Shown here one piece after another: positions 1 to 8,709 of a stretch of DNA of 64,000 nt; the first letter of the stretch is position 1; every line of letters begins with the position of its first letter. A model generated the notes under the pieces. It saw nothing but the letters and a program-made list of their open reading frames with translations, was not told the origin of the DNA and made no database searches. A program made the translations under genes and the position numbers. The stretch comes from Rhizobium sp. CIAT894 (GTDB lineage: Bacteria > Pseudomonadota > Alphaproteobacteria > Rhizobiales > Rhizobiaceae), in assembly GCF_000172795.2 (NCBI RefSeq), contig NZ_CP020947.1, positions 1,801,001 through 1,865,000 on the forward strand, in the 5' to 3' direction.

Positions 1-2079
1 GCCGATATCCTTGCAGGTCGCTTCCGCGCAGTTGCGCGGGCAGCCGGACACCGCCAGTTTCAGCTTGGCCGGTGTCCAGGAGCCCCACATGAATTTCTCG
101 ATGCGGATGCCGAGACCGGTGGAATCCTGCGTGCCGAAGCGGCACCAGTCCGAGCCGACGCAGGTCTTCACCGTGCGCAGGCCCTTGGCATAGGCCTGGC
201 CGGAGACGAATCCGGCCTTGCCGAGATCGGCCCAGACGGCGGGCAGATCTTCCTTCTCGATGCCGAGCAGGTCGATGCGCTGGCCGCCCGTTACCTTCAC
301 CATTGGAATCTCGAACTTGTCGACGACATCGGCGATGGCGCGCAGCTCGTTCGAATTGGTGACGCCGCCCCACATGCGCGGCACGACCGAATAGGTGCCG
401 TCCTTCTGGATATTGGCATGGACGCGCTCATTGATGAAGCGCGACTGATAGTCGTCGGCATATTCGTCCGGCCAGTCGCAGACCAGGTAGTAGTTGAGCG
501 CCGGCCGACACTTGGCGCAGCCGCAGGAGGTTTTCCATTCGAGTTCCTGCATGACGGCAGGGATGCTCTTCAGGCCCTTGGCCTTGATCAGGCGACGAAC
601 ATCGTCATGGCCGAGTTCGGTGCAGGTGCACATAGGCTGCACGGCGGCCGGATTGTAGCTGTCTCCGAGCGTCAGTGCCATCAGCTGCTCGACAAGGCCG
701 GTGCAGGAGCCGCACGAGGCCGATGCCTTGGTGTGGGCGCGCACGTCGTCAAGCGACGTCAGCCCTTTGCTCGTGATCGTCGAGGTGATCTTGCCCTTGC
801 ATACGCCGTTGCAGCCACAGATTTCCGCGTCATCCGGCAAGGCTGCAACGGCCGCCATAGGGTCCAGCGGCGACCCTCCCTGATAGGCCTGACCGAAGAT
901 CAGCGTCTCGCGCATCTCCGAAATATCGGTCGCTTTCTTTTTCAGATCATTGAACCAGGCGCCGTCGGCGGTCTCGCCGTACAGCACGGTGCCGATGATC
1001 TTGTTGTCCTTCAGCACCAGGCGCTTGTAGACGCCTGCGCTGGCATCGCGCAGCACGATCTCCTCGCGATCGTCGCCGTCGGCGAAATCGCCGAGCGAAT
1101 AGAGTTCGATGCCGGTGACCTTCAGCTTGGTCGGCGTATCGGCGTGAACGAAAGCCGGCGAGCGGTCATCCGACAGATGCGCTGCGGCGATCCGGGCCAT
1201 CTCGTAGAGCGGAGCGACGAGGCCGTAGACCATGCCGCCCACCTCGGCGCATTCGCCGAGCGCGAAGATATCGCCGTCCGAGGTCTGCATGCCGGCATCG
1301 ACGACGATGCCGCGATTGACCGCCAGGCCGGCGTCCTTCGCCAGGCCGACGCTCGGACGAATGCCGACGGCCATCACGACGAGGGTTGCCGGGATGATGC
1401 GGCCGTCGTCGAGCTCGATGCCCTCGACCTTGCCGTTGCCGATAATCGCCTTGGTATTGGCCTTGCAGATGACCTTGATACCGCGTTCCTCGACCGCCTT
1501 CTGCAAGAGGTAACCGGCGGCAGGATCGAGCTGGCGCTCCATCAGCGTCGGCATGACGTGCAGGACCGTGACGTCCATGCCGCGCTGGGCAAGGCCGGCA
1601 GCCGCTTCGAGGCCCAAAAGACCGCCGCCGATGACGACGGCCTTTTCGCGCGACTGGGCGGCAAGCAGCATGGCCTGCACGTCGTCGAGATCGCGATAGG
1701 TGATGACGCCGGGCAAATCCTTGCCGGGAACAGGGATGATGAAGGGCACCGAACCGGTTGCGATCACCAGCTTGTCGTAGCTTTCGGTGACGCCGTGATC
1801 GGAGGTGACGGTCTTGGCGACACGATCGATATTGACGATCTTGTGGCCCTTGTAGAGCATGATGCCGTGTTTGATGTACCAGCCATCACCGTGAATGATG
1901 ATCTGCTCGTAGTCCTTTTCGCCGGAGAGAACCGGCGACAGCATGATGCGGTCGTAATTGACGCGCGGCTCGGCATTGAAGATCGTAACTTCATAGCGTC
2001 CGGGCGCCCGTTCGAGAAGGTGCTCCAGCATGCGCCCGGGCGCCATGCCATTGCCGATGATGACGAGTTTTTCTGTCAT
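1..2079 (-). CDS. nirB: Assimilatory nitrite reductase [NAD(P)H], large subunit (3' end cut by window)
   Basis: Reduces nitrite to ammonium in the cytoplasm with electrons passed from NAD(P)H through FAD and iron-sulfur centres to sirohaem. The first 693 codons are present; the C-terminus lies before base 1. Visible in order: an FAD/NAD(P)-binding pyridine-nucleotide oxidoreductase domain from residue 1 (IIGNGMAPGR), BFD-type [2Fe-2S] Cys motifs near 417-460 (CGCNGVC, SCGSC), a ferredoxin-like half domain, and the start of the sirohaem/4Fe-4S domain (TCVGSDWCRFG near 636, CPRNCAEA near 678). The ATG has an AAGGA about 9 nt upstream and lies 17 nt after the transporter stop, so the two are one operon. 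The only doubt is the missing end; nirD would be expected next. Confidence 0.95.
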   Translation of the reverse strand, partial: MTEKLVIIGNGMAPGRMLEHLLERAPGRYEVTIFNAEPRVNYDRIMLSPVLSGEKDYEQIIIHGDGWYIKHGIMLYKGHKIVNIDRVAKTVTSDHGVTESYDKLVIATGSVPFIIPVPGKDLPGVITYRDLDDVQAMLLAAQSREKAVVIGGGLLGLEAAAGLAQRGMDVTVLHVMPTLMERQLDPAAGYLLQKAVEERGIKVICKANTKAIIGNGKVEGIELDDGRIIPATLVVMAVGIRPSVGLAKDAGLAVNRGIVVDAGMQTSDGDIFALGECAEVGGMVYGLVAPLYEMARIAAAHLSDDRSPAFVHADTPTKLKVTGIELYSLGDFADGDDREEIVLRDASAGVYKRLVLKDNKIIGTVLYGETADGAWFNDLKKKATDISEMRETLIFGQAYQGGSPLDPMAAVAALPDDAEICGCNGVCKGKITSTITSKGLTSLDDVRAHTKASASCGSCTGLVEQLMALTLGDSYNPAAVQPMCTCTELGHDDVRRLIKAKGLKSIPAVMQELEWKTSCGCAKCRPALNYYLVCDWPDEYADDYQSRFINERVHANIQKDGTYSVVPRMWGGVTNSNELRAIADVVDKFEIPMVKVTGGQRIDLLGIEKEDLPAVWADLGKAGFVSGQAYAKGLRTVKTCVGSDWCRFGTQDSTGLGIRIEKFMWGSWTPAKLKLAVSGCPRNCAEATCKDIG

Positions 2080-2096
2080 ATTTCCAAATCCTTAGA

Positions 2097-3338
2097 TCAG
2101 GTTGCAGCCACGGGCGCCGAGTGCCCTTGGCGCGACAATTGCTTCACGGACAGGTGCATCCAGACGAGCGAGATCGCGACGATTGCGAAGAGCAGCAGGA
2201 AGCAGCTGGACCAAAGGCCGGTCATGTCCTTGAGAAGGCCGAAGGCGATCGGCAGGATGAAGCCGCCGAGACCGCCCATCATCCCGACGATGCCGCCGAC
2301 GGCGCCGACGCTTTCGGGATAGTAGGCAGGAATGTGCTTGAAGACGGCGGCCTTGCCGAGGCTCATGAAGAAGCCGAGCACGAAGATGACGACGATGAAG
2401 ATTACAGGCGTAATGGTCGTAGCCGGCAGCGACAGAATGAGCGTGGCCACGGCGGACACGGCCAGCATCGCATACATCACGCTGCGTGCACCTTTCTTGT
2501 CCGACAGCACGCCGCCGAAGGCTCGGAAGATGCTGCCAGGGATGGAGTAGGCGGCTGCGACCATGCCGGCAGTTTCGAGGTTGAAGCCGTAGACGCCGAC
2601 TAGATAGCGCGGCAGCCACAGCGACAGGGCGACGAAGCCGCCGAAGGCGAAGAAATAGTAGAGCGAGAAGCGCCAGACCTGGACGTTCTGCAGCGGTGCG
2701 AATTCCTGGGCGAGGCTCTTGGAGGCGACGCCGCGCTCGCGGCGAAGACGGAAGGCCGGATCGTCTGTGGTCGTGAACCAGAAGACGATAGCCATCAGCG
2801 CCAGACAGACGGCCCAGATTTCCGCGACCGCCTGCCAGCCCCAGGCGAGCAGCACGAAGGGAGCGGCGAATTTGGTGACGGCCGCGCCGACATTGCCGGC
2901 ACCGAAGATGCCGAGCGCCGTTCCCTGCTTCTCCGCGGGGAAGAAGGGCGAGACATAGGCGACGCCGACCGCGAAGGAGCCGCCGGCAAGCCCGACGCCG
3001 AGGCCGGCGATCAGCATCTGCGTATAGGTGTGGGCGTAGGAGAGCAGGAAGGTCGCCACTGCGGCGGCAAGCATTGTCAGCGTGTAAACGAGACGGCCGC
3101 CGTAACGCCCCGTCCAGATGCCGAGGACGATGCGCACGAGCGAACCGGTCAGAACCGGTGTGCCGACCAGCAATCCGAACTCGGCCTCGTTGAGGTTGAG
3201 CTCCTGCTTGATGCGGATGCCGATGATCGCAAAGATCGTCCAGACGGCGAAACAGAGGGTGAAGGCAACCGTGGAGATCCACAATGCTTTGGCTGGTTCG
3301 CCTGCGGACATGGGCTGCGTTTTCTCGATGACAGACAT
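2097..3338 (-). CDS. narK: NarK/NasA-type nitrate transporter (MFS)
   Basis: Inner-membrane nitrate or nitrate/nitrite carrier of the NNP branch of the major facilitator superfamily, importing nitrate for the reductases encoded downstream. The 413-residue protein is a run of about 12 hydrophobic helices with two glycine-rich stretches typical of the family (AGLGVGLAGGSFAVGVAY and GGIVGMMGGLGGFILPIAFG). I chose the ATG at 3338 because GGAG lies 5 nt upstream; an ATG seven codons earlier has no such site. It is first in the operon with nirB and sits behind a long leader with sigma-54 promoter, hexaloop hairpin and terminator. Substrate preference between nitrate and nitrite cannot be told from sequence. 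Confidence 0.92.
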   Translation of the reverse strand: MSVIEKTQPMSAGEPAKALWISTVAFTLCFAVWTIFAIIGIRIKQELNLNEAEFGLLVGTPVLTGSLVRIVLGIWTGRYGGRLVYTLTMLAAAVATFLLSYAHTYTQMLIAGLGVGLAGGSFAVGVAYVSPFFPAEKQGTALGIFGAGNVGAAVTKFAAPFVLLAWGWQAVAEIWAVCLALMAIVFWFTTTDDPAFRLRRERGVASKSLAQEFAPLQNVQVWRFSLYYFFAFGGFVALSLWLPRYLVGVYGFNLETAGMVAAAYSIPGSIFRAFGGVLSDKKGARSVMYAMLAVSAVATLILSLPATTITPVIFIVVIFVLGFFMSLGKAAVFKHIPAYYPESVGAVGGIVGMMGGLGGFILPIAFGLLKDMTGLWSSCFLLLFAIVAISLVWMHLSVKQLSRQGHSAPVAAT

Positions 3339-3383
3339 GGCTTCTCCGTGGCCCGACAAGGTCGCGCCGATCCATCGCTGGGG

Positions 3384-3453
3384 GTTAAAAACAAAAAGCC
3401 GCTGGTCAGGCTGCGCTGCACGAGGTGCGCGAAATATCCTGATCAGCGGCTTT
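3384..3453 (-). terminator. Intrinsic terminator in the nitrate operon leader (attenuator)
   Basis: On the minus strand, arms AGCCGCTGATCAGG and CCTGACCAGCGGCT (one mismatch) flank a roughly 28-nt loop and are followed by TTTTTGTTTTT. It lies 45 nt before the transporter ATG, inside the transcribed leader and not after a gene, so it fits a regulated attenuator that NasT would override. Confidence 0.85.
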
Positions 3454-3458
3454 GCTGG

Positions 3459-3478
3459 GGCGCCCGCCGTTGGACGCC
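3459..3478 (-). promoter_or_regulatory. ANTAR-type hexaloop hairpin (probable NasT target, P2)
   Basis: On the minus strand GGCGTCC and GGGCGCC pair over 7 bp (one G-U) around the six-base loop AACGGC. Known ANTAR targets are paired stems with six-base loops having A at position 1 and G at position 4; this loop fits. It ends 5 nt before the terminator stem, the spacing expected of the second hairpin of the pair. I could not identify the first hairpin with confidence. Confidence 0.6.
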
Positions 3479-3555
3479 GAATTTATGGTCTTCTGCGAGC
3501 GCCTAGCGGGCCCTCATACTGCGCTGATCGCCATTGATCTGTGCGATAGTATCCC

Positions 3556-3571
3556 TGCAAACTGCATGCCA
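3556..3571 (-). promoter_or_regulatory. Sigma-54 (-24/-12) promoter of the narK-nirB operon
   Basis: The minus strand reads TGGCATGCAGTTTGCA, a complete match to the RpoN consensus TGGCAYR-N4-TTGCW with the right spacing. It would start transcription near 3545 and make a leader of about 205 nt holding the hairpin and terminator. NtrC sites would be expected at higher coordinates; TGCAC-like half sites occur around 3640-3720 but none is a clean match. Confidence 0.8.
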
Positions 3572-3730
3572 GTTTGGTGTTTTTATTTTAAATTGTTGAA
3601 TTTAAAAGGTATTTCAAAAATAAGGCCATCTGCTCGTTTTTGCGGCTGCCAAAAATCGTGCAAATCTTTTGTGCGTTGCGGTGATGTTGGGCGTCGAATT
3701 TTGCTGGCGTTTTGTGCAGGCCGGCAGGGA

Positions 3731-5008
3731 TCAGGTCTCATCGCTGTGGGAAGCGAAGGGCAGGGCGCTTTTGACGGCAAAGCTCGCGACGTAGTCCGGC
3801 AATTGCCCCGGATCGAAGACGTGGCCGTCCATGAAGCGGTCGCCCTCGTCATTGCCTTCGATGCGGATATCGGCGTCATCGGGCGCGTTTTCGTCGCCGA
3901 GCGCCGTGCGATAGAGATCCGGGCGGTAGGCGGATGCGGCGGCGCGCGCCTTGTTGAGGCTGGCCTCGGCCTGTCCCCAGCGGACCATCTGGCTGTAGAT
4001 CCAAAGCGCATGGCTCGGCCGGGGGTAGTTGGCGAAGCCGGAATGAAACTGGAAATAATCGGCGATGATGCGCCGGTTTCCTCTGGCGTCGAGGCTGAAT
4101 TCGCCGGCGAGAACGCGGCGAATGATCTCGACGGGCGCGGCGATATAGCGGGGATCGGCAAGAACTGCTGCAAGTGCGTCGTGATTGTCCGGCAGGTCGC
4201 ACCAGCGGGCTGCCGCATCGAGCGCTAGGATCAGCCGGGAAACGGTCTCTGGATGGCTTTCCGCCCAATCCGGCCGCATGCCGATCACCTTTTCCGGGGC
4301 CGACGGCCAGATATCCTGTTTCGCAGCGACGATCCGGCCGAGGCCACGCTCCGAAGCGACCATGTTCCACGGCGCACCGACGCAAAAACCGTCGATCGCC
4401 CCGGCCGCCAGTGCGTCCGACGTCATTGGCGGCGGCACGACGACGAGCCTGACGTCTTGGTCGGGATCGATGCCGCCGGCCGCCAGCCAGTAGCGGAATT
4501 CGTAATTGTGCGAGGAGAAGGGGTAGGTGACCCCGAAGGTCGGCAGCGGCTCGCCGCGCGCCTTCATCGCCGCGATCGTTTTTGCGAGCGCGTGCGCACT
4601 ATCCAGCGCGCTTGCCGTTTCCGGCAATCCCGCTTCATCCCGCATCCTGTCGAAGAGCCGCGTCGCCAGCGTGATCGCATTGCCGCCGCGCCCCAGCGAA
4701 AACGGTGTGATCGTCGGCGAGGGATTGGAGCCGAGGCCGAGCATGGAGGCGATGGGCATCGGCGACAGCATGTGGGCGATATCGAACTGGCGGAATGCCA
4801 GGCGGTCGCGCACATTCGCCCAGGAGACGTCCTTGACGAGATCGAGCGTCAGGCCTTCCTTCTGCGCGAATCCGAATTCCGCTGCCGCAATCAGCACCGA
4901 TGCATCGACGAGCGGAATGAAGCCGGCCCGCAGCACTTTCGGCCCTTCATTGTTGATATGCGCGGGCGAGGGCAGCCCGCCGCTGGAACTGGCGGTCTTC
5001 ATCATCAT
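3731..5008 (-). CDS. nasS: Nitrate sensor NasS (NrtA/CmpA-like, cytoplasmic)
   Basis: A member of the NrtA/CmpA periplasmic-binding-protein fold family that, in NasS, stays in the cytoplasm, binds nitrate and releases the antiterminator NasT. The 425-residue protein has no signal peptide or lipobox at its N-terminus, which separates it from transport NrtA, and has the conserved N-terminal strand LRAGFIPLVDASVLIAAAE. It follows nasT by 40 nt on the same strand and precedes the NasT-regulated leader. The ATG at 5008 has GGAG 5 nt upstream; an in-frame GTG at 5014 with GGAGG 8 nt upstream is nearly as good, so the start is uncertain by two codons. Confidence 0.9.
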   Translation of the reverse strand: MMMKTASSSGGLPSPAHINNEGPKVLRAGFIPLVDASVLIAAAEFGFAQKEGLTLDLVKDVSWANVRDRLAFRQFDIAHMLSPMPIASMLGLGSNPSPTITPFSLGRGGNAITLATRLFDRMRDEAGLPETASALDSAHALAKTIAAMKARGEPLPTFGVTYPFSSHNYEFRYWLAAGGIDPDQDVRLVVVPPPMTSDALAAGAIDGFCVGAPWNMVASERGLGRIVAAKQDIWPSAPEKVIGMRPDWAESHPETVSRLILALDAAARWCDLPDNHDALAAVLADPRYIAAPVEIIRRVLAGEFSLDARGNRRIIADYFQFHSGFANYPRPSHALWIYSQMVRWGQAEASLNKARAAASAYRPDLYRTALGDENAPDDADIRIEGNDEGDRFMDGHVFDPGQLPDYVASFAVKSALPFASHSDET

Positions 5009-5048
5009 ATTCACTCCGGTTTCCTCCGGAAATTGAGGAGGCCCGCCA

Positions 5049-5636
5049 TCACATCAAAAGTCCCGCGGCGGTGACAACGCTCTGGGCGATTTCCGACATC
5101 TTCTTTTTTTCGTTCATCGCCGTCTGGCGCAGCAGGGCGAAGGCCTCTTCCTCGGACAGTCCGCGCATCTTCATGAGTATGCCCTTGGCGCGCTCGATGA
5201 GCTTGCGTTCCTCGAGCGCCGAACGGGCATCGGCAAGTTCCCGCCGCAGCCGGTTGAAGGCATTGAAGCGGCTGACGGCCATGTCGAGGATCGGTTTGAC
5301 GCGTTCCTTCTTCAATCCGTCGACGATATAGGCCGAGACGCCAGCATCGACCGCAGCCTCGATCGAGGCCGTGTCGGAGCGATCGACGAACATGGCGATC
5401 GGCCGGCTGACCGTGCGCGTCAGCTGGAACAGATGCTCCATCATGTCGCGGTTGGGGTTTTCGATATCGATGATGATCACATCGGGCATCAGCGTTTCGA
5501 TGGTGCGCGCGATGCCGTTGACCTCATGCACCACGGTGACGCGCGCATGCCCTGCCTCGCGCAGCCCTTCTTCGATGATCGAGGCGCGAATGGCATTTTC
5601 GTCGATGACCAGAATCGTCAGATCGAGATGCGTCAT
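5049..5636 (-). CDS. nasT: ANTAR response-regulator antiterminator NasT
   Basis: RNA-binding antiterminator that lets RNA polymerase pass the leader terminator of the nitrate operon when NasS has bound nitrate. It has an N-terminal receiver-like domain (LTILVIDENAIRASIIEEG; PDVIIIDIENPNRD) and a C-terminal ANTAR three-helix domain at about residues 140-192 (ERAKGILMKMRGLSEEEAF). The start at 5636 gives 195 residues, the usual family length, beginning MTHLDLTILVIDE. An ATG four codons upstream (5648) is possible. The farther ATG at 5711 falls inside a perfect inverted repeat and is unlikely. No strong RBS precedes any of them. Confidence 0.92.
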   Translation of the reverse strand: MTHLDLTILVIDENAIRASIIEEGLREAGHARVTVVHEVNGIARTIETLMPDVIIIDIENPNRDMMEHLFQLTRTVSRPIAMFVDRSDTASIEAAVDAGVSAYIVDGLKKERVKPILDMAVSRFNAFNRLRRELADARSALEERKLIERAKGILMKMRGLSEEEAFALLRQTAMNEKKKMSEIAQSVVTAAGLLM

Positions 5637-5690
5637 TGCTATATTCATGACGCACTGCAGCAATTTTGGCAAGCGCGCCCGCCTGAAAAG

Positions 5691-5712
5691 TGTGCATAAA
5701 TAGATATGCACA
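5691..5712. promoter_or_regulatory. Perfect inverted repeat upstream of nasT (candidate operator)
   Basis: TGTGCATA and TATGCACA, a perfect 8-bp inverted repeat with a 6-nt AT-only-but-one spacer, sits 55-76 nt upstream of the chosen nasT start. It does not match the NtrC half-site order (TGCAC...GTGCA). The binding protein is unknown. Confidence 0.45.
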
Positions 5713-5791
5713 AAAAATGATCAAACTGCCGCTTTCTGGCGCAGTATAGCCACACGCATTCTAAGCCTATCCAAGGCTGGCGTCGATACGG

Positions 5792-5959
5792 TCATCTTTG
5801 GAAGTAGTCGATGAGACGGTGGAAGTTTTCGAGGAACGGCAGAAGGGTGCTCAAAGCGTCCAGGACGATTTCGCCCGCTGTCAGCGGCATCGACAGGATC
5901 AAATCATCCAGGCTGCCTGAGCGCGGGCGGCGGTTGCGCCTGCTTTTGACCCCTTTCAT
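5792..5959 (-). CDS. Possible small basic protein (doubtful)
   Basis: A 55-residue ORF in the gap between nasT and the divergent peroxiredoxin gene. It has a very basic N-terminus (MKGVKSRRNRRPRS) and a C-terminal half that could be an amphipathic or membrane-seeking helix (AGEIVLDALSTLLPFLENF). No clear RBS precedes the ATG; an in-frame upstream ATG at 6013 is no better. I do not recognise it. It may be chance coding in a GC-rich gap. Confidence 0.3.
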   Translation of the reverse strand: MKGVKSRRNRRPRSGSLDDLILSMPLTAGEIVLDALSTLLPFLENFHRLIDYFQR

Positions 5960-6184
5960 TGTGCGCCCGCGGGAAAAAATAATGCGGCGCCGGGCCGGAA
6001 ATCGAAAGAGCATGCCTTCGGTTATCGTGATATATAACCTAGTTAAAATCCTGGGATGGGAAGCTGTTACTGTGGGCGGGCGCGATCCTGATCATCGTAA
6101 TCTCGCGACCGCTTCCGGCGGACGGGTTCCATACCCTCGATTTGAGATGAACGACATTTAACACAAGGCTTTGGAGGGCCGACC

Positions 6185-6844
6185 ATGAGCTTGCGTATCA
6201 ACGATATTGCCCCCGATTTTACTGCCGACACCACGCAGGGACCGATCAGCTTCCATGAGTGGATCGGCAATGGCTGGGCGGTTCTGTTCTCGCATCCGAA
6301 GAATTTCACGCCCGTCTGCACCACCGAGCTCGGCGCCATGGCCGGCTTGGCGGGCGAATTTTCCAAGCGTGGCGCCAAGATCATCGGTATCTCCGTCGAT
6401 CCTGTGGAAAGCCATGCCAAGTGGAAGGGCGACATCAAGACGGCCACCGGCTTTGACGTCGAATATCCGCTGATCGGCGACAAGGATCTCAAGGTCGCCA
6501 AGCTCTACGACATGCTGCCGGCCGGCGCCGGCGAGAGCTCGGAAGGCCGCACGCCCGCCGACAACGCGACGGTGCGTTCGGTTTTCATCATCGGCCCTGA
6601 CAAGAAGATCAAGCTGATCCTGACCTACCCGATGACGACCGGCCGGAATTTCAACGAGATCCTGCGCGCCATCGATTCCATCCAACTGACGGCAAAGCAC
6701 CAGGTGGCGACGCCGGCGAACTGGAATCAGGGCGAGGACGTCATCATCACCGCCGCGGTGTCCAACGAAGACGCGATCACGCGCTTCGGCTCCTTCGATA
6801 CGGTGCTGCCGTATCTGAGAAAGACGAAGCAGCCGTCGGCCTGA
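6185..6844 (+). CDS. 1-Cys peroxiredoxin (Prx6 class)
   Basis: Cytoplasmic thiol peroxidase that reduces hydrogen peroxide, alkyl hydroperoxides or peroxynitrite. The 219-residue protein has the AhpC/TSA fold with the peroxidatic cysteine at residue 45 in NFTPVCTTELG. No second cysteine is seen, so it is a 1-Cys enzyme that needs an outside thiol. The C-terminal extension (residues 150-219) is typical of Prx6. GGAGG stands 8 nt before the ATG. The gene is divergent from nasT and followed directly by a hairpin terminator, so it is monocistronic. Confidence 0.93.
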   Translation: MSLRINDIAPDFTADTTQGPISFHEWIGNGWAVLFSHPKNFTPVCTTELGAMAGLAGEFSKRGAKIIGISVDPVESHAKWKGDIKTATGFDVEYPLIGDKDLKVAKLYDMLPAGAGESSEGRTPADNATVRSVFIIGPDKKIKLILTYPMTTGRNFNEILRAIDSIQLTAKHQVATPANWNQGEDVIITAAVSNEDAITRFGSFDTVLPYLRKTKQPSA

Positions 6845-6855
6845 TCGCTGCTGTG

Positions 6856-6893
6856 AAGCCCGCCGCCGTGGCCATTGGCCCGGCGGCTTTTTT
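6856..6893 (+). terminator. Terminator of the peroxiredoxin gene
   Basis: GC-rich imperfect hairpin (AAGCCCGCCGCC...GGCCCGGCGGCTT) followed by TTTTTT, starting 12 nt after the stop codon. It also lies 10 nt from the end of the convergent gene at 6904. Confidence 0.7.
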
Positions 6894-6903
6894 GTGATCA
6901 GGG

Positions 6904-7473
6904 CTATTCAGGTTTCGCTGGCGCATCCAACAACTGGACCAGAACGCCATTGCTCCCCCTGAGATCTGTGAAATCGAGAAATGTGTGAGGGCCGTAAACA
7001 TCGTCCCACGTTGTCAGCGGATTGCCATTTAGGCTGGTTCGTGTGGAGCCGCTCTGGCTCAGGTGAAGAGTTCTGACCATGTCATCAAAAAATGCGCGTT
7101 TGTCCTGTGTATTTGATGCCACTCCGCAGTTTGTGGCGTTGATAGCGGGACCGCTGATCTTCTCGAGAAGCAAGCTGAAGCGACCAGTGGTGAGAGTTCC
7201 TTCAAAGACTTCGACATGACGCGTGATGTCTGCAGTTTGCTTTTCCGTCTTATCCGTTGACTTCCGCATGGACATCGCCTGCGCTGTGGCGCTGATACGT
7301 TCAAAATTTTCGGGCTCAAGCGTGCACATCACCCGAAACGTATTGATCACCGCATCGTCATGATTCGCTAGAAGACCCGCTGCCGTGGCGTGTTCGGCGT
7401 TTGCTGCAAAAGCTGAAACGGGATGAATGGTGCCCAGCAGTATTGCGCCTATAGCGATCTTGGTCACACGCAT
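6904..7473 (-). CDS. Secreted protein of unknown function
   Basis: A 189-residue protein with a clear Sec signal peptide (residues 1-23, ending HPVSAFA) and no later membrane segment, so probably periplasmic. It has two cysteines in the mature part (VMCTLEP and ATNCGVA) that could pair. GGAG is found 8 nt before the ATG. I do not recognise a family, and nothing in its neighbours suggests a role; it converges on the peroxiredoxin gene. Confidence 0.75.
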   Translation of the reverse strand: MRVTKIAIGAILLGTIHPVSAFAANAEHATAAGLLANHDDAVINTFRVMCTLEPENFERISATAQAMSMRKSTDKTEKQTADITRHVEVFEGTLTTGRFSLLLEKISGPAINATNCGVASNTQDKRAFFDDMVRTLHLSQSGSTRTSLNGNPLTTWDDVYGPHTFLDFTDLRGSNGVLVQLLDAPAKPE

Positions 7474-7655
7474 GTTTAGTCTCCACTCTGGTGGCCGGGG
7501 CGTCTAATAGATCGTCGTCGCCTGCGAGCGCTTTTTCGCATGAAAGACGAAAATTGGAAAGCTCAGACCGTCCGCGCCAAATGGGGAAGCGTCGCGCCTG
7601 GATTGATGGTATCTAAGATCGGCGTCGCGATGGAAGTCGAACCTGCCGAGATCCG

Positions 7656-8612
7656 ATGATAGGGCGAAAGCGTCAGTCCGACATGGGGGGAAGCCTGGCG
7701 AAGGCCCTGCTTTCGCTCTGTTTTCTGTTTTGTGCGATAGGCACGCCGAAGGCGCAACCGGAAGGGAGTGCCGCCGAGCCTGCCTGCCTTTATTCTGGGC
7801 CGTCGGCGGCGGGACCGGATGAGACGCTCTGCATCCGCAAGGGCAGTTTCAATCGCGATCTCTGCGTCGCGATCGAGCATTTCGCCGGCGCCAATCGACT
7901 GCCGCCGGATTATTTCGCCCGTCTCATCTGGCGCGAGAGCACCTTTCGCCCCGATGCCGTCAGCTTCAAGGGAGCGCAGGGGATTGCGCAGTTCATGCCC
8001 GGAACGGCGAAACTGCGCGGCCTCGAAGACAGCTATCAGGTATTGGAAGCGCTCAGGAAATCGGCGCAATATCTCGATGAATTGCGCAATCGTTTCGGCA
8101 ATCTCGGTCTTGCCGCCGCCGCCTACAATGCCGGCGAAAACGGTCTTGCCTCTTATCTCCAGTCAGGCAGGTTACCTTACGAGACGCGGGGTTATGTCCT
8201 GGCGATCACCGCCCATACGGTCGAGGAATGGAAGGATAATCCGCCGGAAAGTGCTGCAGCCCCGCTCGACAAGGATAAGTCCTTTCTCGATGGCTGCGTG
8301 GCGCTTGCCGAACGGCGGACGTTGAAGGACGCGCCCTGGCGCCCGGAGGGCAACTGGGCTCCCTGGGGCGTGCAGCTTGCGGCGAATGCGGATGTCGCGG
8401 TGACCCGGCGCCTGTTTCTCGACGCCGTGCAGGATCTGCCTGCGCCGCTCAATGCCGAGCAGCCGCTGATCCTGCGTCAGCGCGATCGCAGCTTCGGCTT
8501 CCGCCCGCGATATGCTGCCCGCATCGGCCGGCAGACGCGTATGGAAGCCAATAATCTCTGCAGCCAGATCCGCAAGCACGGCGGCACCTGCCTTGTTTTC
8601 AAAAATCCATAG
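7656..8612 (+). CDS. Lytic transglycosylase, SLT domain
   Basis: Periplasmic murein lyase that cuts between MurNAc and GlcNAc to give 1,6-anhydro ends. The 318-residue protein has an N-terminal signal sequence (hydrophobic stretch about residues 14-30, then PKAQ) and a family-1 transglycosylase domain at about 65-190: catalytic Glu94 in LIWRESTFRPDA, GIAQFMPGTA, then AAAYNAGENG. The C-terminal 120 residues are not recognised. No strong RBS marks either the ATG at 7656 or the one at 7683. It is a chromosomal cell-wall enzyme, unrelated to the transfer-module transglycosylase at 53.7 kb. Confidence 0.88.
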   Translation: MIGRKRQSDMGGSLAKALLSLCFLFCAIGTPKAQPEGSAAEPACLYSGPSAAGPDETLCIRKGSFNRDLCVAIEHFAGANRLPPDYFARLIWRESTFRPDAVSFKGAQGIAQFMPGTAKLRGLEDSYQVLEALRKSAQYLDELRNRFGNLGLAAAAYNAGENGLASYLQSGRLPYETRGYVLAITAHTVEEWKDNPPESAAAPLDKDKSFLDGCVALAERRTLKDAPWRPEGNWAPWGVQLAANADVAVTRRLFLDAVQDLPAPLNAEQPLILRQRDRSFGFRPRYAARIGRQTRMEANNLCSQIRKHGGTCLVFKNP

Positions 8613-8709
8613 TCGGCCGGCTTGCCCATTCTCGGTGAAAAGTCTGCTTGCAGGATCGCAGCACGGCGCAGCATAGTCGGCGCCGATCATGCCAAAGGGA
8701 GGAACGGCA

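Noticed and set aside
418..2322. 634-codon frame on the plus strand
   Set aside because: Antisense to nirB, which has full family motifs; arises from high GC at third positions.
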